Shown here: one piece after another, positions 1-6,705 of the stretch
Position numbering within the stretch: position 1 is the stretch's first letter
Layout: each line of letters begins with the position of its first letter
Assembly (NCBI GenBank): GCA_023445705.1
Contig: JAEXKM010000309.1
Coordinates: forward strand, 1-13,076
DNA from: Pseudomonadota bacterium
Lineage (GTDB): Bacteria; Pseudomonadota; Alphaproteobacteria; Caulobacterales; Caulobacteraceae
DNA length: 13,076 nt
Direction: 5' to 3'
Position numbers and translations under genes: made by a program
Notes under the pieces: model-generated
Told to the model about the DNA's origin: nothing
What the model saw: only the letters and a program-made list of their open reading frames with translations
The model's database searches: none

Positions 1-216
1 GCATACTGGGTCGCCCCCTGGAGCCCAATTGCTGCTCCGAGCAAAATTCCGCAAAGGCGCGTTCCCAACTTCATGCGTCGTCACTCGCTGTCGCCGGCGC
101 AGAGCGCGCCTAAGAGAAAGCCGCAGCCGAAACTTGAATATTATTTGGATATATCGCGCCGATACTGGCCGTCTACGTCATGTGTTGACACTCATCATGA
201 CGAATTTTGTCGTGCG
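1..216. other. Left flank without a recognisable gene
   Basis: This stretch lies downstream of the XRE regulator and reaches the window edge. I see no convincing coding region; the open frames here have no recognisable domain and run antisense into the regulator. It holds one motif of possible interest at 198-213, of the form TGAC-N6-TGTCGT, which recurs in the GntR upstream region. A TTGACA hexamer at 185-190 could be a -35 element, but no gene follows it on the + strand. No terminator hairpin with a T-run was seen for the XRE gene. Confidence 0.4.
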
Positions 217-708
217 TTAGTCGCTCTCCTCCGGGGGGTCGCCCCGACCCGACTTTCCAAGCCACTTCTCACTCAAAGCGCGAGCAGCCTCCACCTCATC
301 GCCGAGCGCAGAAAAGGCCGCGCTCAGAACTTCGATAATGACTTGCGGCTGGAGGCGACGAATGTCGGCGCCTTTCTCCTCATACAGCTCACGCAAGTGA
401 GCTATCAGCAGCATGACGAACTTATTGTCAGCGCAGGCAAGGGCCAGCTCAGGCGCGCCAAGTCTGAAGCTAGCGAGAAGCGCATAAGGATCGGTGTTGG
501 TGACCGCGGCGAAACGGAAGATGCGCTCGACCCTTAGGTAGCCTTCGCCGGCCTCGAAGCGCTGATAGGCGCGAAGATCCATCGCCATGCCTTCCGCCAC
601 CTGGGCAGCGGTCATGCCGCAATGGGCGCGCAAGGCCTTCAGGATGCCAGAAAGCGTCAGGTCGCGGTCGGGCTTCCCAAGCCTGAGCTGATCTCCATCA
701 GAAGACAT
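217..708 (-). CDS. XRE-type helix-turn-helix transcriptional regulator
   Basis: This is a 163-residue, cytoplasmic, probably DNA-binding protein. Residues about 18-80 read as an XRE/HTH_3 domain: a first helix (ILKALRAHCGM), the turn and recognition helices (TAAQVAEGMAMDLRAYQRFEAG), then a helix containing IFRFAAVTNTDPYALL, the usual end of a Cro/CI-type fold. The remaining 80 or so residues are helical and charged with no recognised domain, and may serve for dimerisation. The start at 708 gives a compact N-terminus, with a modest AGGGTGAAG-like ribosome binding site upstream. It is transcribed divergently from the GntR gene, so both promoters lie in the 315-bp gap between them. A role in controlling the lasso locus is possible but only inferred from position; it could equally belong to the unseen left flank. 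Confidence 0.8.
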   Translation of the reverse strand: MSSDGDQLRLGKPDRDLTLSGILKALRAHCGMTAAQVAEGMAMDLRAYQRFEAGEGYLRVERIFRFAAVTNTDPYALLASFRLGAPELALACADNKFVMLLIAHLRELYEEKGADIRRLQPQVIIEVLSAAFSALGDEVEAARALSEKWLGKSGRGDPPEESD

Positions 709-755
709 AGGGACAACTTCACCCTGTAAGCTAGTTCCATTTCATCCATAGGTCG

Positions 756-773
756 CTGATATCAAAACTGATA
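756..773. repeat. Tandem CTGATA repeats upstream of the XRE gene
   Basis: Two copies of CTGATA (756-761 and 768-773) lie 12 bp apart on the same strand, about 50 bp upstream of the XRE start codon. The first sits within the palindrome TGATATCA. Regularly spaced half-sites just upstream of an XRE gene would fit an autoregulatory operator, but the motif is short and the function is inferred. Confidence 0.3.
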
Positions 774-911
774 ACGCTCAAGCCCTAGCTAGACAAGAGG
801 GCGGACCGCCGGAAAAGGGCGCAATGCATCGGCCTGGAAGCCAGGATCCCGCGCCCCGCCCCGAAACCCAACTCGGTATAGTTCTCCCCTGTGGGAGATC
901 TGTTGCTTATA

Positions 912-933
912 ACGACATGACAGAAATTGTCGT
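912..933. promoter_or_regulatory. Inverted repeat in the GntR upstream region, candidate operator
   Basis: ACGACA (912-917) and TGTCGT (928-933) form a perfect 6-bp inverted repeat with a 10-bp spacer. Inside it, GACA (919-922) pairs with TGTC (928-931). It lies about 90 bp upstream of the GntR start codon. The wider gap (709-1023) has no other gene I can support. The right part, TGAC-N6-TGTCGT, also occurs at 198-213, and a weaker version overlaps the proposed lasso promoter. A GntR or XRE operator is plausible but unproven. Confidence 0.35.
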
Positions 934-1023
934 AATCGGGACCAAGCAAGACGTGTTACTGCCTTTGGATGCGGAGCAGAGAAGCGATAATTCAGTCTAT
1001 CCTGAAATCGAGAGGCTTTCCCG

Positions 1024-1653
1024 ATGCGCAAGCGTCCGGAATCATTTGCGATCGCGCTCGAAGCGCTACGCGGCGAATTGCGAGCCGGAGCGCATGCTTC
1101 TGGAGCACGTCTTACAGCGCTTGAGATCGCCGGACGCCTTCACCTAAGCGCCACCCCGGTTCGGGAGGCGCTTTCCCGCCTTGCGGGAGATGGACTGCTC
1201 GATGATCGTCGCGGCCAAGGCTACTTCGCCGTTCAATTGAGCGCCCGCGAAATTCAACAGCTATTTCGTCTGCAACATGCGGTGCTGAACATCGCCTGCG
1301 CAGACACCAGACCACAGACGCGCAGCGCGCTGGAACGGCTTGAGAGCGCAGTCATCGAGACGCGGGGCTCAGAGGCCTTCCAACTCGGCAGCGAACGCCT
1401 GTTCCTTTTCCTCAGCGCCAGCGCCAGCCCTGCGCTGGCCCGCCACCTACGCCGCCTCCAAGATCAGTTGGCTCCAGCCCGGAGAATGGAGCCCTACGTT
1501 CTGCCCGACCTGGAGGTTGAACTCACCAACCTCCTGGACGCTGTCAGAGCCGACAGTTCAGCGCCTCTTGAAGCGGCCCTCAACGCGTTTCATGCGCGCC
1601 GGATCGCCGCATCAGAGACGCTCGCACAAACACAATCCATCATTAGAATATAG
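1024..1653 (+). CDS. GntR-family transcriptional regulator of the lasso locus
   Basis: This is a 209-residue protein. Residues about 5-72 form a GntR winged helix: RLTALEIAGRLHLSATPVRE, then ALSRLAGDGLLDDRRGQGYFAV. The S-x-T-P-V-R-E-A-L-x-R-L signature of the recognition helix is intact. The C-terminal part (about 75-209) is helical, as expected of an FCD-like effector domain, but it is short and I cannot see a clear set of metal-binding histidines. The start at 1024 is preceded by GAGAGG with an 8-nt spacer. The gene ends only 84 bp before the lasso precursor and runs in the same direction. GntR regulators are reported next to isopeptidase-containing lasso clusters, so control of the A-B-C operon is the likely job; the effector is unknown. 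Confidence 0.85.
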   Translation: MRKRPESFAIALEALRGELRAGAHASGARLTALEIAGRLHLSATPVREALSRLAGDGLLDDRRGQGYFAVQLSAREIQQLFRLQHAVLNIACADTRPQTRSALERLESAVIETRGSEAFQLGSERLFLFLSASASPALARHLRRLQDQLAPARRMEPYVLPDLEVELTNLLDAVRADSSAPLEAALNAFHARRIAASETLAQTQSIIRI

Positions 1654-1665
1654 ATTCGATATAAT

Positions 1666-1694
1666 TTGACTACATCTGTGATGAGTTGCGTAAT
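1666..1694 (+). promoter_or_regulatory. Candidate promoter of the lasso A-B-C operon
   Basis: In the 84-bp AT-richer gap after the GntR gene, TTGACT (1666-1671) is followed after 17 bp by CGTAAT (1689-1694). This is a fair -35/-10 pair ending about 44 bp before the precursor start. The spacer carries the small palindrome CATC-TGT-GATG (1673-1683), which could be a repressor site. A TATAAT lies at 1660-1665 but has no matching -35 element. A further imperfect dyad, CCGAT/ATCGG (1702-1706 and 1715-1719), follows. Assignment is from sequence resemblance only. Confidence 0.4.
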
Positions 1695-1737
1695 TTCCCC
1701 ACCGATTACTTTCGATCGGCAAACATGGAAGAGTACA

Positions 1738-1854
1738 ATGCCATCCGACATCAACACCGAACTTCTCATTCTCGGAGACGCCAACGCCGAAACCAATTCT
1801 CCGACCGGAACGCAAGAGCAGGAACTCAATCCGGACGAGAAGTACGACGAGTAA
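1738..1854 (+). CDS. Lasso peptide precursor A (20-residue leader, 18-residue core)
   Basis: This is a 38-residue acidic peptide. The start at 1738 is chosen because GGAAGAG (1727-1733) lies 4 nt upstream and because it gives a leader of familiar form; an upstream in-frame TTG at 1666 would add 24 residues but falls in the likely promoter. The leader ends ELLILGDANAETN, closely like the LxxLGxAxAET-x end of astexin and benenodin leaders, with the required Thr at the penultimate position. The predicted core is SPTGTQEQELNPDEKYDE. Ser1 would form an isopeptide bond with Glu9 (9-residue ring) or, less likely, Glu7 (7-residue ring). The tail LNPDEKYDE has Lys15/Tyr16 as the only bulky candidates for the plug. 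Ser1 cores are rare but known among caulonodins. A Gly start at GTQEQE would leave no acid at positions 7-9. Only one precursor was found. Confidence 0.9.
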   Translation: MPSDINTELLILGDANAETNSPTGTQEQELNPDEKYDE

Positions 1855-1861
1855 AGTCAGG

Positions 1862-1883
1862 GGGCGCCGGTACGCCGGCGCCC
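1862..1883 (+). terminator. Strong hairpin between precursor A and B (attenuator or mRNA stabiliser)
   Basis: GGGCGCCGG (1862-1870) and CCGGCGCCC (1875-1883) form a perfect 9-bp GC stem with a TACG loop, extendable by a G-U pair. It begins 7 nt after the precursor stop codon. No T-run follows, so it is not a canonical rho-independent terminator. Similar hairpins after the precursor gene are reported in proteobacterial lasso clusters. They are thought to raise precursor mRNA over enzyme mRNA by partial termination or 3'-end protection; that role is inferred here. Confidence 0.7.
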
Positions 1884-1901
1884 TCGCTTCGGGATCGCCC
1901 T

Positions 1902-2555
1902 ATGAACGCAGCAACAGCCCAGCTTGGTCGCGATATTCATTCTGCGCTTATCGAGGACGACATGATTATCCTCGATCTTACGCGCAATCTTTACATGTGC
2001 GTTCCAAACGCCCTTAAGGCGTGGCCACAGATCAAGCATTCCAACGCAGATTTGGCTTGCGCCCTCACGAAGGCCGGTTTGCGCGTTGAATGGCCGCAAG
2101 GGGGCCATCTCTCCTATCAGCCCCCGCCAAAGCCGCTCGGCGACATCGGAGAGCCGCCGAAAGCGAAACTATGTTGGCGGGATGTCGGCGAAGCAGCGAT
2201 CGCGACCATTGATCTTTGGGTGAACTATCGCGCTCGAAGCCTCTCTCAGCTCATCACGCTCGTCGAGCGCTCTGGCGCTCGCGAGGGCCAGATGGCTGAC
2301 GCCGATCACGCATGCGATCTCGCCCGAAGGTTTCAAACCTGGATTGTGCTGGCCCCGGTTTCGGGCAAGTGCCTGGCTAGGTCCTTCATGCTGCTGCGCT
2401 ATCTGCATAGGAAAGGACTGAGGGCCAACTGGGTGTTTGGGGTGCGCTCCTGGCCTTTTCGAGCTCACTGCTGGATCCAAGCCGACCAGATAGTGCTGGA
2501 TGATGCTCACGAACGGCTGATCGCATATGAACCTATACTGGCGGTGAGGGCCTAA
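1902..2555 (+). CDS. Lasso peptide biosynthesis protein B (leader recognition plus leader peptidase)
   Basis: This is a 217-residue cytoplasmic protein that binds the precursor leader and cuts it off before ring closure. Residues about 10-75 match the small PqqD-like RiPP recognition element (DDMIILDLTRNLYMCVP and following). Residues about 95-217 are the transglutaminase-like cysteine protease domain. The triad is visible: Cys157 in SGKCLARS, His189 in FRAHCW, and an Asp in VLDDAHE (probably Asp201). The fused two-domain form is usual in proteobacteria. The frame is open upstream to 1686, but ATG 1902 with GGGA 7 nt before it gives the expected N-terminus and avoids the hairpin. Its stop overlaps the start of C by one base (TAATG), so the two are probably translationally coupled. 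Confidence 0.92.
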   Translation: MNAATAQLGRDIHSALIEDDMIILDLTRNLYMCVPNALKAWPQIKHSNADLACALTKAGLRVEWPQGGHLSYQPPPKPLGDIGEPPKAKLCWRDVGEAAIATIDLWVNYRARSLSQLITLVERSGAREGQMADADHACDLARRFQTWIVLAPVSGKCLARSFMLLRYLHRKGLRANWVFGVRSWPFRAHCWIQADQIVLDDAHERLIAYEPILAVRA

Positions 2556-4333
2556 TGGCCTATTTCGCCGTTTACGCGCCGCCGGAGGCGAATGGCCAAG
2601 CGCTGGCTCAAGCTCAAGCCCAGATCAATGCAAGCTGTTCCTGGCGCCTGGCCGGGCGAACCGCCAGCCTTCGCCTTTGGACGTCTTCAGACAATGAGGT
2701 CGTCAGACCCTTGGGCGCTGAAGGCTTTGTGATCGGCGAGATTTATGACGCCAGCGACGGGAGACCATGGGTCGCCAGCCCCCGTCCGCAGCGCGCGACC
2801 TCGAGCGACCTCATCGCGAGCCTTTGCGCGCACGCGTTCGGGCGCTACGTGGCGATTCTTGGAACGCCCGCACCTTGCGCCTTTCGCGATCCATCGGGGG
2901 GCCGCGATTGCCTGGTCTGGCAAAACGGGCCGCTGACATTCGTCTGCGACGACCTTGAGCAGGCGCCTTCGGCCCTGCGACCGCCCCGGCTCGCCTTGGA
3001 CTGGAACGTCATCGCGCGCCTGGCGGCCGCTGCAAGCCTCGCCACAGCAGAGCTCGCCCTTGAAGGGGCTTACGATGTCATGCCGGGGACCTCGCGTTCG
3101 ATGGCCGCCCCGGCCTTGAGTCATACCCATTGGACCCCAGCTCAATTTCTCCGCCGCAAGCCCGCCGCGTCCAATGACGAACTGGCTGAGGCGCTCGCCG
3201 AGCGCGTCGACATCGCGGTGAAGGCGTTGCTGAGCGCGCACGAGCGACTGATGGTCGAAGTCTCCGGCGGCCTTGATTCAGCGATCCTTGCCGGCGCCAT
3301 CGCCCGCCTTGGCATCCAAGAGCGCGTGGCCGGCTGGTTGAACTACTTCACGAGCCGCCCTGAGGGGGACGAGCGCGCCTACGCCCGCAGCGTGACAGAT
3401 CGCATCGGAGCTACGCTGACATGCGCGCACCTGCCCGTACGCGCACTCACCGAGGCCGACTTCAAACCCCTGGCCAAGGCGGTCCGACCAGCCTTCAACG
3501 CCCTTGTCCCCGAGCGCGATGAGGACGCCGCTCGGCGCATGCTTGAAATGGGCGCGACCGGTCTAGTTTCAGGCCAGGGAGGCGATGCAGTCTTCTACCA
3601 AATGCCGAGCGCCCTCATCTGGAGCGATGAAATTCGCAGCCACGGCCTCAGCGCCCTGACGTCACCCCTGGGCCCAGCCATGGCCCAAAGGCTTCGCAGA
3701 TCTCTCTGGAGCGTACTCTGCGAGGCGCTGGGCGAGGACAGACCTAAGCAGCGCAGCTTCTCAATCACCGCCGTGCCGCGCGAGGTTGCGCGCAGGGGCC
3801 ACCCTTGGACACCCGCGGACGCCAAGCTCAGCCCAGCAAAGCGCCTGCAGATCATTGCTCTTGCCAACGCCCATGTCGCCACCGGAAAATGCAGGATCGC
3901 CGAAAGCGGCAGTCTTCTCTATCCTCTTACAGCCCAGCCAGTCGCCGAATTCTGCCTGGGCGTTCCGGCCGCAACGCTGACGGCGGGCGGCCGCGAACGC
4001 GGGCTTGCTCGCCACGCCTTCGCTGACCGCGTCCCAGCCATGGTCCTGCGACGTCGAAAGAAGGGCGAACTCACGGCCTTCCACGCCCAAACCGTCGCGG
4101 CCAGCCTAGACTTCCTGCGCCCCTATCTTCTGGACGGGACCCTGGCGAAGGCCGGCGTCCTCGACCGCCGCCACCTGGAAGTGGCGCTAAACCCAGAGCA
4201 GCTTTTCTGGCGAGGCGAAGGCAGCGAGCTGTTGGTCGCTTGCGCCCTCGAGGCCTGGGTGCGCCATTGGCAATGCTATGCGCCCGACTCCGTGCGCGCC
4301 GGGCGCCAGCTTTGGGGTGAGCGCGCCAGATAG
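2555..4333 (+). CDS. Lasso peptide macrolactam synthetase C (asparagine synthetase-like)
   Basis: This 592-residue protein activates the core's Asp/Glu side chain with ATP and closes the isopeptide bond with the N-terminal amine. The N-terminal half (about 1-200) resembles the glutamine amidotransferase fold of asparagine synthetase B, including FRDPSGG near 110-116. The protein begins MAYFAVYAP and so lacks the Cys2 nucleophile needed to release ammonia, as lasso C proteins do. The synthetase half carries the ATP-pyrophosphatase loop VSGGLDSA (236-243) and the conserved VSGQGGDAVFY (338-348). Length is typical of the family. The start overlaps the stop of B by one base. The last 58 bp overlap the 3' end of the opposite-strand isopeptidase gene, an unusually tight convergent arrangement with no room for a terminator. 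Confidence 0.93.
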   Translation: MAYFAVYAPPEANGQALAQAQAQINASCSWRLAGRTASLRLWTSSDNEVVRPLGAEGFVIGEIYDASDGRPWVASPRPQRATSSDLIASLCAHAFGRYVAILGTPAPCAFRDPSGGRDCLVWQNGPLTFVCDDLEQAPSALRPPRLALDWNVIARLAAAASLATAELALEGAYDVMPGTSRSMAAPALSHTHWTPAQFLRRKPAASNDELAEALAERVDIAVKALLSAHERLMVEVSGGLDSAILAGAIARLGIQERVAGWLNYFTSRPEGDERAYARSVTDRIGATLTCAHLPVRALTEADFKPLAKAVRPAFNALVPERDEDAARRMLEMGATGLVSGQGGDAVFYQMPSALIWSDEIRSHGLSALTSPLGPAMAQRLRRSLWSVLCEALGEDRPKQRSFSITAVPREVARRGHPWTPADAKLSPAKRLQIIALANAHVATGKCRIAESGSLLYPLTAQPVAEFCLGVPAATLTAGGRERGLARHAFADRVPAMVLRRRKKGELTAFHAQTVAASLDFLRPYLLDGTLAKAGVLDRRHLEVALNPEQLFWRGEGSELLVACALEAWVRHWQCYAPDSVRAGRQLWGERAR

Positions 4334-6693
4334 TAATCCAGCCACCCCAATGCTCTTCCATAGAGGTCGCGCACGTTACCAGGGCTACTGATAATGTGCC
4401 CCTCTCCCCAGTAAGTAACGATCATCGCGTCCTTGTTCTGACGATAGAGGGCCGAGAACATTTCCTCAGCTTGACTGAGCGGAACCGGATCTTGATCGGC
4501 ATGGATGAGCATGACGGGCGTTCGGATCTCGCCAGCAAGAAAAAGTGGGCTGTTTGCTACGTACCGGCTTGGCGCGGCCCAGGGCGGTGCGCCCATGCGA
4601 CCTTGTGAATCCTCGGCCCAGCCCGCTGGCCAGCTTGGCCAAACTCCGTCCTCAGGGTCCGACCGCCAAGCCGGCTGAAAGGCCCCATAAAGACTGATCA
4701 GATCCGTCGGCGCATTCATGGAGATCGCCGCCAGGAATCGATCGGTTTGACCCGTCACCGCAAGAGCGGTGTAGCCGCCATAGCTGTGCCCCCAGAGCGC
4801 CAGGCGAGAAGGATCAAACTCCCCCCGCGCCTGGATGGCGGCCGCCTCCACGATACCTAGGACACGGCCAGCCAGATCCTGCATTGGATCGCGATCTTCC
4901 ATCGATAGCGGCAGGCTGGGAAGCAACACGGCGTAGCCCTGCCCCACCAACACACGGACATCGACCGCAAGGCCGAGCACCGGCGAGCGGGACGAGGGCG
5001 CAGCGGCGTAATTGTCGCCCAGATAAGGCCGCACCACCAGGGGAGGCTTCGCGCCAGCGGACGCGGGCAAGTACAGCCAACTGCGCAGCTGAGCGCCGTT
5101 TGGCCCCAAATGGACGATCGGCCTCACGCGCGGGGGATCGACGTCTTGGAGCGATGCGTTGAGGCGCATTATTGTCGTGGCTTCGCCGCCAGCCTTGCGA
5201 GCCTCCAGCACGCTCACGCCTTGAGGCGTCGAACGCTTCACCAGCAATACGTTCGCAGCGCGGCCAAAGCCGACCACCTGCTCATCTGCTCCCAGTTCAA
5301 ACCCGATCGGCTCAGTTGGCGTACGAAGCCGCCCTCCGGAATGCCCCGCGAAAAGATACGTCTTAGCGTCAGCGCCGCGGCGGGGCGAAACATCCTCAGG
5401 GCGCCAAGCGACATCGCCGACCTTCTCACCTGGGAGGAGCTTTAAGCTCCCTTCTGCGTCCAGACGCCAGAGGCGGCTGTCGGAGAGGAAGAGCAAGTCC
5501 TCGCCTTGCGGCCCCAGAAGATCCGGGGGCTTTGGCAGGTGAGCGGTGAGGTTTCTCGGCGCCCTCTTGGAAAAGCTCCACCAATCGAGCCTCCCCTCGC
5601 CCTGGGCGCGCCCTCGCGCGAGGGGGCGTCCCCCTAACCAGGCTGTCTCGATAGCTTCAGGTCGCTTGCGCAGCGCCGGTGAAAAGCCCTCGCCTTCCAG
5701 GCGTTGACAGTAGCCCAGTCCTTCCACGCTGTAGAAATCTCCCTGAGACCAGGGAGCGCCGTCAGGACGCGCAAAAATGAGCAAACGCTCAGCGCTGGGC
5801 GCCCAGCTCACCAAGGTCTCAAGCAAATCTCGTCCGCTGCAGGGATAGGAGAGCACCCCCGTTTGCAGATCGAGCAATCCCAGCCGATGAATCTCGTTCG
5901 CAACACCCCAGTCGCCTTGAGCATGACGCCCATTGGCAGGCTGCAGCGGCCCGCCGCGCTCAACTAGGGCGACCAACCGCCCCGAGGAGGACACCTTCAG
6001 TTCCGCAAATGGCCCGGTTCGCAGAACCTGCGCGCGCCCGGTGCTTGCATCGATATCCACAAGCTGAGCGGGCTCAGGGCGCGGCGCGAGATCGCGCCAC
6101 ACCCCGCTGCCGACCACTGTGTGCGCGCCCGCGCCGCGTGCGCTTGCGCTCCATCGTTGCGGCATTTGGCTCGCCGCGCCTGCGATACGGCGCAGTTGCC
6201 CAGGCGGAGAGGAACTCACCAAAACAAGGAGCTGGTTGTCCGAGCGCCATTCGACATTGCGCCCCGGCAAAGAGGCCGGCGTGAGGCCAAACCAACTGAT
6301 CTGGCTCGACCTCACATCAACCACGCCAAGTTCCAGGGTTTGGTCGCCTAGACGATAGACGACAAGCCAGTGTCCATCGGGAGACCACGGACCCAACAGA
6401 TATCCGTAGCCAGGAGCCTGGGGCGTAAGTTCGCGGGCCTGTACTGGGGCATCAAGCCCGGCCAGGAAGAGGCGCGTCCCAGCCTCTGGAATAAGGTGTC
6501 CCAGGTCAAATCGCGAGCTGGCCTCATACGGGCCGCGCCGTTCGATCGCCACGTAGCGGCCCGTGGGGTCGAGGCTGATCTTGCCCAACGCCTCCTGGGC
6601 CAAAAGATCATCAACCGTGAATGGACGGCACAGGGCCGGCGTGGCGCAAAGCCCCGCCAGCAGCAGCGCCAGGGCAAGCCTCAAGACATGCAT
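4276..6693 (-). CDS. Periplasmic lasso peptide isopeptidase (prolyl oligopeptidase-like, S9)
   Basis: This 805-residue serine hydrolase probably opens the isopeptide ring of the lasso peptide. Residues 1-22 are a signal peptide (MHVLRLALALLLAGLCATPA then LC), so it should act in the periplasm. Residues about 30-500 have the repeated W/SxD/G pattern of a beta-propeller. The C-terminal alpha/beta-hydrolase domain has the nucleophile Ser637 in WGHSYGGY, Asp735 in HADQDPVP, and His766 in GEGH. The start 12 nt after the receptor stop indicates the same operon. It seems somewhat longer than the roughly 700 residues I recall for AtxE2, through added propeller loops and a tail of about 17 residues after WLDYYLA, which is the part overlapping gene C. 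A general dipeptidyl/acylaminoacyl peptidase is the alternative, but the context strongly favours isopeptidase. Confidence 0.9.
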   Translation of the reverse strand: MHVLRLALALLLAGLCATPALCRPFTVDDLLAQEALGKISLDPTGRYVAIERRGPYEASSRFDLGHLIPEAGTRLFLAGLDAPVQARELTPQAPGYGYLLGPWSPDGHWLVVYRLGDQTLELGVVDVRSSQISWFGLTPASLPGRNVEWRSDNQLLVLVSSSPPGQLRRIAGAASQMPQRWSASARGAGAHTVVGSGVWRDLAPRPEPAQLVDIDASTGRAQVLRTGPFAELKVSSSGRLVALVERGGPLQPANGRHAQGDWGVANEIHRLGLLDLQTGVLSYPCSGRDLLETLVSWAPSAERLLIFARPDGAPWSQGDFYSVEGLGYCQRLEGEGFSPALRKRPEAIETAWLGGRPLARGRAQGEGRLDWWSFSKRAPRNLTAHLPKPPDLLGPQGEDLLFLSDSRLWRLDAEGSLKLLPGEKVGDVAWRPEDVSPRRGADAKTYLFAGHSGGRLRTPTEPIGFELGADEQVVGFGRAANVLLVKRSTPQGVSVLEARKAGGEATTIMRLNASLQDVDPPRVRPIVHLGPNGAQLRSWLYLPASAGAKPPLVVRPYLGDNYAAAPSSRSPVLGLAVDVRVLVGQGYAVLLPSLPLSMEDRDPMQDLAGRVLGIVEAAAIQARGEFDPSRLALWGHSYGGYTALAVTGQTDRFLAAISMNAPTDLISLYGAFQPAWRSDPEDGVWPSWPAGWAEDSQGRMGAPPWAAPSRYVANSPLFLAGEIRTPVMLIHADQDPVPLSQAEEMFSALYRQNKDAMIVTYWGEGHIISSPGNVRDLYGRALGWLDYYLARSPQSWRPARTESGA

Positions 6694-6705
6694 GGCCGCG
6701 CTCGC

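Noticed and set aside
1807..1851. An alternative lasso core beginning GTQEQE
   Set aside because: A Gly start here would leave no Asp/Glu at positions 7-9, and the leader would lack Thr at the penultimate position.
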